Positions 26,323-35,096 are shown, counted from the first letter of the stretch. The stretch: DNA of 64,000 bases from Candidatus Kryptoniota bacterium (GCA_024641705.1 JAHECO010000011.1:1-64000), one strand, 5' to 3'. The notes: generated from the letters alone by a model not told the origin. Numbers and translations: made by a program.

Positions 26323-28689
26323 GTGATTAGGATGAATTTGGCAATTCTCGAAAGAATGGCAGGGCAAGGTGACCTTAGCCGAGAAGCATTCCGGTATTTG
26401 ATAGATTGTAGAAGTGAATGTGAATGGTTGGATTACAAACAATCTCTGTCTCTTGAGAACGACGATGAGCTATGTGCATTTGCTAAGGATGTACTAGCTC
26501 TGAAGAATGTAGGAGGTGGATACTTGTTAGTTGGCGTCAAGGACAAATCGTGGGCGCAAGTGGGCCTTCTTCAACCTTTACATTACGATTCAAAACAGAT
26601 TCGCGACAAGATAATGAAGGCGACGGGTCTGACGCTTGATATCGACATTGTTACTCATTCTCTCGGCAGTGAGCCCAATGTTAAATATTACCCCCTCATC
26701 TTGGTGAGGAGTAGCAGAAAACGTAGGAGGAGGAGAAGCCCGACTGTTTGTGGGAAGGACTTCTGCGCAAAAAAACCGTATGGACTTCGTCGGGGTGAGA
26801 TTTACTTCCGACGCGGTGATTCAACGGTCAAGTTGGAATCACAGTCTGAACTAGAAGAATTGTTAGATCGCTTGGAAGAGCAAGCTGACGAGGATGCAAT
26901 CAAGGCAGATATTGCCCCGTCTCCTTTTGCTGTTGAGGATGGGACTTACAGACTTCTGGACCGTGGTTTCGAGAACTTCATTGGCAGGAATGAACTTAGG
27001 GATAAGGTTCTTGCGGCTGTTCTTGGCGATCCGAGAATTTGGATTATAAACGTACATGGACCAGGTGGGGTTGGCAAATCCGCCGTGGTCAACTGGGCGG
27101 CTTATGAGCTATACCATCAAAGAGCATTTGAAGCTATACTCCAACTTACCGCAAAGGAGACCGCACTGACCGAGACAGGTATTCGCAAAAACCCGCGCTG
27201 TCTTTATTCACTTGAGAATCTCTTCGACCATATCTTAATGCTGTTTCAAGAACGGACGGATCAAGAATTAGAGAGAAAGAAGGAATTGGTTACTGAGCTC
27301 CTATCCGCATGGAGAACACTTATCATTTTGGACAATATGGAAACAATCTCTGACGGGCGCATCTTGAACTTTGTGCAGAGGCTCCCGGCTGGTTCAAAAG
27401 CAAGGGTATTGCTTACAAGCCGAACTAAGACAGGTGGATGGGAGTTGCCGATACCAGTAACTGAAATGAGCCAATCCGAAACTTCCGACTTCATTAGACT
27501 CAAAGCGGCAGAGATGCATGTCAAGTTTCCACTGGATTCAGTGACTATAGAGAGAGTGAATAGGGCTAGCGGCGGCTTGCCATTGGCCACGCAGTGGATT
27601 CTCGGCCAGTTTAAACGAATGGATGATCTTGATTCGATACTAAATCGGGTTGTCAGCAAGGATTCGCCTGTCTTGGAGTTTAGTTTCCGAAATGTGTGGG
27701 GCACCCTTTCTCCTGAGGCACAGGCCATTCTTGCCATAATGAGCATCTTTGATGGTCCGACATCCACTTACCACTTGTCAGTGGCAACTCAGATGCGCCT
27801 CGACATCGTAGACCGCGCTATCACAGAACTCCTCGAGGTGACTCTTGTAAACAAGAGCGTACAGCAATCTGACGGTCGAATATTGTATTCAGCACTACCG
27901 ATCACACTTGCTTTTGCGCGCAACGAGCTTGGAACAATGGGTGACCTTGAAATCCGCTCTCGTCAAAGGTTGCAGGAGTTTAACGAGCAAATGGAGATCC
28001 AAGCTGCCGAGGTTAGCCGATTTCAAAGCGACTTTGAGCGATACGGGATAACTACTCCGAATGAAAAACGGGCGGTCATACTCTGTCGACGTGCCGAGTC
28101 CGAGATGTTTTCCGGAAATGCCGAAGGCGCCGAACTTATGTTCAAGCAGGCTCGTGACCTATCGCCAAACAGTGCTTATGTACTCGCGAAGAGTGCGGCT
28201 TACGAACTGGCCAGAAATCGTGTTGGTCTTGCATTGGAACGCATCACCGAAGCCTGCCGATACGTTGCAAAGCGTACTGGGGCGCTTGTCTATGGCGTGA
28301 AAGCGCGAATACTGGATGTTCAACATGATCGGGCTGGTCGATGCCAAGCGCTCAAACGAGCATTGGATTTCGAGCCGGACAATACTGTCCTTCGTCACCA
28401 ATACGGTGTTGCGTTGAGTCGGTTCGGTGCCACACCTGAGGCGATTGAACAATTCACAGCAATCATCACAATAGAAGAGAAAAAGGTGCCTCCAAGAGAC
28501 ACATTTATAATGGCACTGGTTACTCGGATCATAAATCTTGTGCGATTAGGACGTCGCGATGAAGCAAGGGCGGACTTTGCCAGAGCGAAAGATTTGGTAG
28601 CGAGGTTTCCCCATCTTTCAACTGCGGGAGCAAAGCTTGCTGAGATTGAACCCGAGATCGAGTTACTGGGACCTGGCAGACCAAGCTAA
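26323..28689 (+). CDS. Schlafen/AlbA_2-STAND NTPase-TPR protein, NLR-like defence candidate
   Basis: This 788-residue protein has three parts. Residues about 22-190 fit AlbA_2/Schlafen-like domains (CEWLDYKQSLSLEND, then KDVLALKNVGGGYLLVGV). Residues about 225-560 are a STAND/NB-ARC NTPase with Walker A GPGGVGKS (246-253), Walker B LIILDNME (near 333), sensor-like VLLTSRT (near 363) and GLPLA (near 417), followed by a winged-helix region. Residues about 590-785 are TPR-like repeats that may sense a trigger. Start is GTG 26323 or ATG 26332. Bacterial NLR-like proteins with this layout act in anti-phage defence (Avs and bNACHT families); the defence role here is inferred from layout and location. 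Confidence 0.8.
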   Translation: MIRMNLAILERMAGQGDLSREAFRYLIDCRSECEWLDYKQSLSLENDDELCAFAKDVLALKNVGGGYLLVGVKDKSWAQVGLLQPLHYDSKQIRDKIMKATGLTLDIDIVTHSLGSEPNVKYYPLILVRSSRKRRRRRSPTVCGKDFCAKKPYGLRRGEIYFRRGDSTVKLESQSELEELLDRLEEQADEDAIKADIAPSPFAVEDGTYRLLDRGFENFIGRNELRDKVLAAVLGDPRIWIINVHGPGGVGKSAVVNWAAYELYHQRAFEAILQLTAKETALTETGIRKNPRCLYSLENLFDHILMLFQERTDQELERKKELVTELLSAWRTLIILDNMETISDGRILNFVQRLPAGSKARVLLTSRTKTGGWELPIPVTEMSQSETSDFIRLKAAEMHVKFPLDSVTIERVNRASGGLPLATQWILGQFKRMDDLDSILNRVVSKDSPVLEFSFRNVWGTLSPEAQAILAIMSIFDGPTSTYHLSVATQMRLDIVDRAITELLEVTLVNKSVQQSDGRILYSALPITLAFARNELGTMGDLEIRSRQRLQEFNEQMEIQAAEVSRFQSDFERYGITTPNEKRAVILCRRAESEMFSGNAEGAELMFKQARDLSPNSAYVLAKSAAYELARNRVGLALERITEACRYVAKRTGALVYGVKARILDVQHDRAGRCQALKRALDFEPDNTVLRHQYGVALSRFGATPEAIEQFTAIITIEEKKVPPRDTFIMALVTRIINLVRLGRRDEARADFARAKDLVARFPHLSTAGAKLAEIEPEIELLGPGRPS

Positions 28690-28720
28690 AGGCAGTGTGA
28701 CGAAAAGCGTGAAGACTACA

Positions 28721-28774
28721 CTCCCTAAGCACAAGTCCGACTGGCCGGATGGGGAAAGGCTGGAGGTGAGGTGA
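28721..28774 (+). pseudogene. Second short remnant of the HNH endonuclease C-terminus
   Basis: Seventeen codons read LPKHKSDWPDGERLEVR and then stop. They align without gaps to LPKCEADWPDRERLEWR in the remnant ending at 26263, and the DNA stays similar for about 20 bases past the stop. The two remnants bracket the STAND gene. This piece has no start and cannot be a gene. Confidence 0.65.
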
Positions 28775-29066
28775 GAGGAGTTTGGGAGGTGTGGATGAGG
28801 GGAGTAAGCAGTCGATGTGTTATTAGGGTGTCAGTGGTTCGGTTTCACAATTTGTTTCGGGGTGGTTTTGTGGCTAATTTTCGCAAGTGGCAAACAGGCT
28901 GTTTGTGCTCAATTTGGAGGTGAGGTATCGTGCAATCTGAAGGATGTAAATTGCACAGGGTTAGTAGGTATGCGGGCTCTTTTGGAGGGTCATCAAGGAG
29001 ACACAACGGAGAACGGGCCTGCAATGATGGCTAAATCCGATAAATAATTCATGCTAGGGAGCGACA
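28775..29066. other. Gene-free stretch before the six-gene operon
   Basis: The stretch contains a weak 76-codon frame (28817-29047) with a hydrophobic start that I do not support as a gene: it has no ribosome site and starts at GTG. The operon promoter must lie here if it is separate from the upstream gene. I see no clear -35/-10 pair. Confidence 0.4.
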
Positions 29067-30089
29067 ATGCAACGTTTGAAAATTCCTCTTGATGGGAAAG
29101 AGACCTTTATTAACGTTGGCGAAATCGAAATTGACAATCTTGAACTTGATGAGAGTAATCCGAGAATTAGTTTTTTCCGGGATAATCAAATCTCGGAAAA
29201 TCTAAGCCGGGAGCAGATAATTTTTGCGTTGACAAATAAGAAGCCGGAGGCATTTAGAAAACTAAAAGATTCTATACATAACAATAGGGGAATTATGTAC
29301 CCAATTTGGGTAGAACCTCTTGAGCGTGGTAAATACAAAGTGATCGAAGGTAACTCCAGGGTAGTAGCGTATCAACAACTAAGGGAAGAAGAACCTTTCG
29401 AACAGAAATGGAAATCGATACTCAGCAATGTATTGCCTCACGAAGTAGGTGGAGAACAAAAGGACTTCATAAGGTTGCAGTCGCATCTAAGGGGGACAAC
29501 CGAGTGGGATGCGTACGAGAAGGCAAAATATCTCTACAAATTATGGGATGCCGGGTGGTCTACTACGAGATTAGAGAAGCAGACAAAGATGCGCGAAGAT
29601 CAAATACTCGAAAATATTGAAGCCTATCAGATCATGCAGGAGCAATATTTGCCAGACCATTCAGATGATCCAAATGAAGTCAGCAAATTCAGTTACTTTG
29701 TGGAGTATGTCGGCGACAAGAAATTGAGAAAGTTGGTCGATGAGCATTTTAGCGGTGTGGGAGATTTCTGTACATGGGTTAGTGATAAAACAAAGATTCC
29801 AAGGGGCCAAGACGTGCGGTTGCTAGGGGATATTATAGCAAATGATGATACTAGAGGCATGTTTACTTCCAAGGGATTCGAAGAAGCGTTGCATTTGCTC
29901 GAGCTAAAGAAACCTCACTTGGTTTCGTCATTTTACAGAGAGATGGAGCGAGTACTTGAAGGGTTGAAGAGGCTAAAGAATCAGGATCTCGACGAAATTA
30001 TTTTGGAAGATGATAGTGGGAAAGAGAGGCTCATAAGGGAATTGGCGTACTGGAGTAAAAGGGCCGTGAATCTGATAGATAAGAGATAA
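29067..30089 (+). CDS. ParB/Srx-like domain protein 1 of the six-gene operon
   Basis: The 340-residue protein starts at an ATG behind AGGGAGCG. Residues 10-115 fit a ParB N-terminal (ParB/sulfiredoxin) fold: EIEIDNLELDESNPRIS, then a helix with LKDSIHNNRGIMYPIWVEP and the nucleotide-binding-like box EGNSRVVAYQQL in place of the GERRxxA box. Residues about 130-200 look like the KorB/HTH part (HLRGTTEWDAYEKAKYLYKL). No partner ParA is present, so chromosome partition is unlikely. Such ParB-like proteins occur in DNA-modification defence systems, sometimes with nuclease or NTP-binding roles. The stop is followed at once by the next ATG. Confidence 0.78.
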   Translation: MQRLKIPLDGKETFINVGEIEIDNLELDESNPRISFFRDNQISENLSREQIIFALTNKKPEAFRKLKDSIHNNRGIMYPIWVEPLERGKYKVIEGNSRVVAYQQLREEEPFEQKWKSILSNVLPHEVGGEQKDFIRLQSHLRGTTEWDAYEKAKYLYKLWDAGWSTTRLEKQTKMREDQILENIEAYQIMQEQYLPDHSDDPNEVSKFSYFVEYVGDKKLRKLVDEHFSGVGDFCTWVSDKTKIPRGQDVRLLGDIIANDDTRGMFTSKGFEEALHLLELKKPHLVSSFYREMERVLEGLKRLKNQDLDEIILEDDSGKERLIRELAYWSKRAVNLIDKR

Positions 30090-30090
30090 A

Positions 30091-30510
30091 ATGGCTTCGC
30101 CGAAACACGACTTCATTGTCTCTACGATAGCAAGAAAGATCAGAAAGGTTGGTTTTGATATAACATACATGGATGGTCGGTATAAAGATGTGGGCAAAGT
30201 GAAGTGTGAGATACCTCCTAAGATTCTTAATCATCGACCAGATATCATTGGGCAAAACGCAAAAGGGGAGTTTTGCATAGGAGAGGCGAAAACCATCAAT
30301 GACCTACTTAGTCGGCGGACAGCTAACCAAATCAGAGATTTTCTCTACATAGTTTCCACTCACCCTGAGAACAGGTTATTTCTAGGAATCCCTTTAAGCG
30401 CGAGGCCTGTTCTGACAGATTTGTTGGCAAAGCTGGGTTTCTCGGCGCATCGGCAACTCAACGTTATCTGTGTCCCGGATATACTGTTACCAGGCGATGA
30501 AAACCTATAA
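30091..30510 (+). CDS. Small PD-(D/E)XK nuclease-like protein
   Basis: This 139-residue protein has a compact restriction-nuclease-like core: H48-R-P-D51 at the end of one strand and E65-A-K67 in the next (FCIGEAKT), with conserved-looking Q/R positions in the following helix (TANQIRDFLY). This is the PD-(D/E)XK arrangement with D51, E65 and K67 as candidate metal ligands. Its ATG is one base after the preceding stop and its end overlaps the start of the SNF2 gene by 14 bases, so the two are probably made together. Single-domain nucleases of this size often pair with a helicase. The family call is moderate because the motif is short. Confidence 0.65.
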   Translation: MASPKHDFIVSTIARKIRKVGFDITYMDGRYKDVGKVKCEIPPKILNHRPDIIGQNAKGEFCIGEAKTINDLLSRRTANQIRDFLYIVSTHPENRLFLGIPLSARPVLTDLLAKLGFSAHRQLNVICVPDILLPGDENL

Positions 30511-31963
30511 GTTCAACTATGGTGCTAAAACAGAAGCGTTTGCACATCAAGTGGATGCCATCGAGTATCTGAAGAACACCAATGCCGTGGCGCTGTTTGA
30601 CGAACAAGGGCTCGGAAAGTCAAAAATCATTATCGAAGCTTTGTGTCAAAATATGGAAGTTGGAGTAATTGATGGCGCACTTGTGATTTGTAAGAAAAGT
30701 CTGATCGAAATGTGGAAAGAGGAAATCGAAACACATAGTTACCTAAAATACATTGTCCTAAGAGGAAGTCGCGATGAAAAGGGGATGAAGTTCATGGGGT
30801 ATGCACAGTTCTATATTATTAACTATGAGAGCGTTCTCAGTGAGGTGAACAGACTTCAGATGTTTCTTAAGGTCAGAAAAATGGCAATTGTATTGGATGA
30901 GTCCCATAGGATAAAGAATCCTGAGGCAAAGGCTACCCAGGCGATAATGAAGTTAAGGGAACATGCAAAAAAACGTATTATTGTTACGGGGACTCCTATT
31001 GCAAACAGGCCCGTTGATCTATGGGCACAGTTTTACTTTCTCGACGGGGGGAAACTACTTGGGGCAAGTTATGAGGACTTCAAAAGTAATTTTGATGTGG
31101 ACCTCCACAGTAATCATATGCACGGTTTAAATGACAGACTAAAGACGTTGAGGAACAAGATAACATCCCATTCGATCAGGAGGCGGAAGGACGGCGTTTT
31201 GGAACTGCCACAAAAAAGATACATTGACAAATGTGTGCTTCTAAAAGGGAAGCAACGGGCCATGTATGATCAACTAAAGGATGAGTTGTTTATCGAAATC
31301 TCCAATATTAAAGGAGAGGAAATAATTGATAGGTCTGAAGAGATTCTAAAAAAACTCCTAAGGCTTGCTCAGATAGCGAGCAATCCGTATTTAATCGACA
31401 AATCCTATGATGAGATTCCAACCAAATTTGCCGCGCTTGATGTCATCGTAGAAGAAATCCTTGCTCGAAATGAAAAGCTGATTATCTGGAGTAGTTTTGT
31501 CGAGAACATCAGAGTCCTTTGCAAACGTTATAAACATCATGGTGCATCGATGCTCTATGGTGAGCTGTTGATTGAAAAAAGAAATCAAGTCGTTCGACAA
31601 TTCATGAATGATCCACTCAACAAGGTGTTGATAGCGAATCCAGCTGCCGCAAAAGAAGGATTGACATTGACTGCTGCGAACAATGCGATCTATCTGGACA
31701 GAAATTTTAATCTCGTTGACTATCTGCAATCACAGGACCGAATTCATCGCATTTCACAGACACGCGAGTGTAACATCTACAAGCTAATTGCGCTTGGCAC
31801 CATAGACCAGTATATCGACGATGTTATTTACAAAAAGCAAAGTGTCGCCGAGTACGTTCAGGGTGATACTGACAAGATAAAACCGGGAAAACAATTCCTA
31901 ACGAAGGAAGAAGTTTTTAATGTGCTCGGTCAAAAGGAGAAAGGCCATGAAACAAGGCGATAG
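30497..31963 (+). CDS. SNF2-family helicase-like ATPase
   Basis: The 488-residue protein is started at ATG 30497, inside the end of the nuclease gene; a GTG at 30470 would add 9 unlikely residues. It has the full Swi2/Snf2 motif set: Q-like HQVDAIEYL, Walker A EQGLGKSK, motif II DESH (VLDESHRIKN), motif III VTGTPIAN, and in lobe 2 QDRIHRISQ followed by YKLIALGTIDQYI. This is a compact dsDNA translocase without extra domains, similar in type to SNF2 motors of DNA-modification-dependent restriction systems. It probably moves the overlapping nuclease or the ParB-like proteins on DNA. Confidence 0.9.
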   Translation: MKTYKFNYGAKTEAFAHQVDAIEYLKNTNAVALFDEQGLGKSKIIIEALCQNMEVGVIDGALVICKKSLIEMWKEEIETHSYLKYIVLRGSRDEKGMKFMGYAQFYIINYESVLSEVNRLQMFLKVRKMAIVLDESHRIKNPEAKATQAIMKLREHAKKRIIVTGTPIANRPVDLWAQFYFLDGGKLLGASYEDFKSNFDVDLHSNHMHGLNDRLKTLRNKITSHSIRRRKDGVLELPQKRYIDKCVLLKGKQRAMYDQLKDELFIEISNIKGEEIIDRSEEILKKLLRLAQIASNPYLIDKSYDEIPTKFAALDVIVEEILARNEKLIIWSSFVENIRVLCKRYKHHGASMLYGELLIEKRNQVVRQFMNDPLNKVLIANPAAAKEGLTLTAANNAIYLDRNFNLVDYLQSQDRIHRISQTRECNIYKLIALGTIDQYIDDVIYKKQSVAEYVQGDTDKIKPGKQFLTKEEVFNVLGQKEKGHETRR

Positions 31964-32984
31964 TATTACCGTTGCGGGGAAAAAGATCCCCACGCAGACT
32001 ATGGAGATCAATATAAACGACCTAAAGTATTGGCGTGAGAATCCGAGAGTAGATTCCATTATCAAGCAGAACTACTCAAATGACAAGGTAAACGATTCTG
32101 TTATTGAGAATGAATTATGGAAACTGAATTCAGTGAAAGATCTTTACCAGGATATAAAGTCGAACGGCGGGCTAATTGATGAAATCCTTGTGAAGGACAA
32201 CATGGTACTTGAAGGGAACTCAAGACTATGTGCCTATCGTTTTCTGTTCAAGCAAGCGTGCGATGCCAAAAACGATATTGAAAGAGAAAAGTGGTCAAAG
32301 ATCAGAGCAAGGGTCATTCCTAGCGAGTCAAGCGACGAAGTGATCTTTACGATCCTTGGAACTTGGCATATTAAAGGTAAAGCTGAGTGGAGAACCTTTG
32401 AGAAGGCGTCTTATATCCACCGAATGCGTTCAGAGTATAATAAGTCCACAAAAGAAATTGCTGCAATGGTTAAGCAAACAGAGACGGAAGTGGAGAACAT
32501 GATAAAGGCATACGAGACAATGCAGACGTATGGGATCACTGAGACGAGTGAGCAGAAGAAGTTCAGCGCGGTCTTTGAGATTGTAAAAAATCGGGATATG
32601 AAAAAAATAAAAGAGGAAGATCCAGTTGTATATGATAAGTGCATAAATGCTGTAAAAGAAGATAGGTTTGAAAGGGCAGAGCAAGTGCGTGACCTGCCGA
32701 AAGTGATAAGGGATAAGAAAGCAAAAAAGTCATTCTTTAATGAGGGTGATGCTTTTTCTGAGGCGCTTGATATTGCTAAGTCGAGGCACCCTGAGCATGG
32801 AGACAGCTTTTACAATCAGTTAAAAAAAGTGACAAATTTGCTCGAATCAGCTGACATGGAGAGGATTGAAGAGATTAAGAAGGATACAGATAAGAGGTTT
32901 ATATTACAAAAATTATATAGGCAGGTGAACGGTTTTTGTAAGAAGGTCGGAATAAAACCCGATAAAGCCCATGGTGTGAGGTGA
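31947..32984 (+). CDS. ParB/Srx-like domain protein 2 of the six-gene operon
   Basis: The 345-residue protein starts at ATG 31947 behind AAAGGAGAAAGG and overlaps the SNF2 stop by 17 bases. It repeats the plan of the first ParB-like protein: EININDLKYWRENPRVD, a helix with LYQDIKSNGGLIDEILV, the box EGNSRLCAYRFLF and an HTH-like middle (WHIKGKAEWRTFEKASYIHRM). The second half is a Lys/Glu-rich helical region. Sequence identity to protein 1 is low outside these boxes, so they are old paralogues or two family members with different jobs. No catalytic residues can be assigned with confidence. Confidence 0.78.
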   Translation: MKQGDSITVAGKKIPTQTMEININDLKYWRENPRVDSIIKQNYSNDKVNDSVIENELWKLNSVKDLYQDIKSNGGLIDEILVKDNMVLEGNSRLCAYRFLFKQACDAKNDIEREKWSKIRARVIPSESSDEVIFTILGTWHIKGKAEWRTFEKASYIHRMRSEYNKSTKEIAAMVKQTETEVENMIKAYETMQTYGITETSEQKKFSAVFEIVKNRDMKKIKEEDPVVYDKCINAVKEDRFERAEQVRDLPKVIRDKKAKKSFFNEGDAFSEALDIAKSRHPEHGDSFYNQLKKVTNLLESADMERIEEIKKDTDKRFILQKLYRQVNGFCKKVGIKPDKAHGVR

Positions 32985-33001
32985 ACTAATTTAGCAATGC
33001 T

Positions 33002-34447
33002 ATGAAGAACATTTTACTAGTTGAGCCAGCATACCGATCGAAATTTCCCCCGCTTGGCTTATTGCGTCTTGCGACGTATCACAAAGGCAAGGGTCATCGG
33101 GTGGCTTTTGTCCGAGGTGAGAACAATTGGGCAAGAGCGCGGCAGTGGGACAGGATTTATGTCGCATCATTATTCACCTGGGAGCTGCCCCGCACAGCGG
33201 CTACCATAGACTTCTATCTTCCAGCAGTCAAACAGCCCAAGGATATTTTCGTCGGTGGTGTTGCGGTAACGTTATTCCCGGACTACATCAGAAATCGGTC
33301 AGAGAGTACCATTATTGAGGGACCGCTTGATACACCGGGCCGTCTTGGACCCGGCACGCCTGCGGTCGCCAATCTTGTTCCCGATTACAGTATTCTCAAG
33401 CGCGTTGATCACGAGTATTATCCTCAAAATGCCTACTTTGTTCGCCTGACCAAAGGCTGTATTCGCGACTGCTCGTTTTGTGCCGTTCCAAGATTGGAGA
33501 GGGAGTTCGGCATGATGAGCCCTCTGCGGGAGCAAGTTGCAGAGACAATCAAGCGCCATGGTCAGAAACGACATTTGGTTGTTATGGACAACAATATACT
33601 TGGGATTGGAGGCATTGAAGATATTTTCAACGAGATTCGAGATTTAGGCTTCCAATCAGGAGCAAGATACAAAGGGCGCGAAAGAACCGTGGATTTCAAT
33701 CAAGGATTGGATGCTCGGTTAATCAGCGCGAAGCCAGAATTGGCAAAACTGCTTGCGTCAATTTGCGTTTCGCCTATTAGGCTGGCTTTTGATTTCGTCG
33801 GCATTCGTCGGGCTTACGAACGGGCTATTCGGCTCCTCGTCGCCCAAGGTTTTATTGAATTTACGAACTATATGCTCTTTAACTTCAACGACAGTCCTCG
33901 GGATATGTGGGACCGGATTTGGGTGAACGCCAACCTAAACCAAGAGCTCGGCATTCGCATCACCGGTTTTCCCATGCGCTTCATCCCAATGGACGATGTA
34001 AGCCGCCGGCATGTCGCTCGTAACTGGCACTGGCGCTACCTACGTGGCATCCAGTGCGTTCTCCTAGCAACTCGTGGACTTGTTAGTCCCAACCCCGATT
34101 TTATCCGAAATGCCTTTGGTGAAACCTATGAAGATTTTCTGGAAATTCTATCGATGCCAGATCGTTACATTATCTATCGCGAGCATTACAGAAATGACGC
34201 AGCAGCTGACTGGAAGCGCGAGTTCAACAAGCTTAACGATGGACGCAAAGTTGAGCTCATGGAGGTCCTACGGGATTTGAATTCAGAGTGGCGCCAACGG
34301 GCTAGGAAGATCGCTCAACTTGATCGCACATTTCGAAACATTATTGAGCATTACTATCCGGGAGGGAAAACCGCCGCAAGAACTCCGGAAGAGGAAGAAC
34401 TTTCGCAACAAGGCGTCTCTGTCGGGTACGATAGCGGGCCGGGGTAA
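33002..34447 (+). CDS. Radical SAM enzyme with B12-binding-like N-terminus
   Basis: The 481-residue protein has a Rossmann-like N-terminal part resembling B12-binding domains (ILLVEPAYRSKFPPLGLLRLATYHKGKGH), but no D-x-H-x2-G cobalamin motif is evident. The radical SAM cluster motif is C153-x3-C157-x2-C160 (GCIRDCSFC), followed by a barrel with VVMDNNILG and VDFNQGLDARLI. The C-terminal 150 residues (YEDFLEILSMPDRYIIYREHY) are unfamiliar. The enzyme could modify a base, a tRNA or a protein of this operon; no QueE, viperin or MiaB signature is seen. It lies 18 bases after ParB-like gene 2. Confidence 0.85.
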   Translation: MKNILLVEPAYRSKFPPLGLLRLATYHKGKGHRVAFVRGENNWARARQWDRIYVASLFTWELPRTAATIDFYLPAVKQPKDIFVGGVAVTLFPDYIRNRSESTIIEGPLDTPGRLGPGTPAVANLVPDYSILKRVDHEYYPQNAYFVRLTKGCIRDCSFCAVPRLEREFGMMSPLREQVAETIKRHGQKRHLVVMDNNILGIGGIEDIFNEIRDLGFQSGARYKGRERTVDFNQGLDARLISAKPELAKLLASICVSPIRLAFDFVGIRRAYERAIRLLVAQGFIEFTNYMLFNFNDSPRDMWDRIWVNANLNQELGIRITGFPMRFIPMDDVSRRHVARNWHWRYLRGIQCVLLATRGLVSPNPDFIRNAFGETYEDFLEILSMPDRYIIYREHYRNDAAADWKREFNKLNDGRKVELMEVLRDLNSEWRQRARKIAQLDRTFRNIIEHYYPGGKTAARTPEEEELSQQGVSVGYDSGPG

Positions 34448-34448
34448 C

Positions 34449-35096
34449 ATGAAGAAGAAGGAAATGAAGAACGAAACGGACAAGGAACCTAATTTTGATG
34501 ATAGCATGTCGTACAGTGTGAAATTTCTGTTGGAAGAATATCGCAATATTGCCGACACACACGACAAGTTACGAGATTTGCAGACGCGCCTCTTTAATTT
34601 CTTCCTCCTGATGAGCGCATTTCCATTTACCCTACTGGGGATCCTATATAAAGATAAGTCCCTTGATTTGTTGGCAAATTTGCAAAGTCTGAGCGTCCTT
34701 TTTATCGTGGTCGGTGCCGGTCATATGTTATTGACCCTATCGTTGGTCGATGCAAGATTGAGCCAGTACAGATATGCCAGAACTGTAAACCTCGTTCGAA
34801 GATATTTCCTTGACTTGGACTCACGAATTGCCAACTATCTTTTCTTGCCAACGAGGGAGGACGTGCCCCGATGGGAAGACCTGGGGTACGTGAAATGGGA
34901 AAGAAACTTCATGCTCATGATCGGGGCCCTATTTGTCGCTTATGGTATTTCAGGTTTCTCAGAGGGTTTGATTGCTAAAGGGGTCTTTGCATCGATCGCT
35001 ATTCTTCTCTATTGGTTGATCTATTTTTGCCTTCAAAGAAAATCCCAAGCCCGATTCAAAGCCGGCACTGACATCCATAGAGACAGCCAAACCTAA
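34449..35096 (+). CDS. Four-helix membrane protein, possible effector of the operon
   Basis: The 215-residue protein is started at ATG 34449, one base after the radical SAM stop. It has a charged N-terminal helix, then membrane helices at about residues 48-66 and 79-100, a cytoplasmic loop of some 55 residues, and helices at about 157-177 and 181-202. The two-plus-two arrangement with coiled flanks resembles SLATT-type and other membrane effectors of abortive-infection systems, but I cannot assign a family. As the last gene of the operon it is a candidate membrane-damaging effector; that is inference. Confidence 0.65.
   Translation: MKKKEMKNETDKEPNFDDSMSYSVKFLLEEYRNIADTHDKLRDLQTRLFNFFLLMSAFPFTLLGILYKDKSLDLLANLQSLSVLFIVVGAGHMLLTLSLVDARLSQYRYARTVNLVRRYFLDLDSRIANYLFLPTREDVPRWEDLGYVKWERNFMLMIGALFVAYGISGFSEGLIAKGVFASIAILLYWLIYFCLQRKSQARFKAGTDIHRDSQT

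Noticed and set aside
28817..29047. 76-codon frame with a hydrophobic start upstream of the six-gene operon
   Set aside because: GTG start, no ribosome site, two Cys-rich fragments without pattern, and it ends in low-complexity sequence; not enough for a gene.
29067..35096. Assignment of the operon to the Dpd 7-deazaguanine DNA modification system
   Set aside because: A ParB-like and an SNF2-like gene are shared in type, but no TGT-like DpdA, no preQ0 synthesis gene and no PLD-type gene are present, and a radical SAM enzyme takes a central place.
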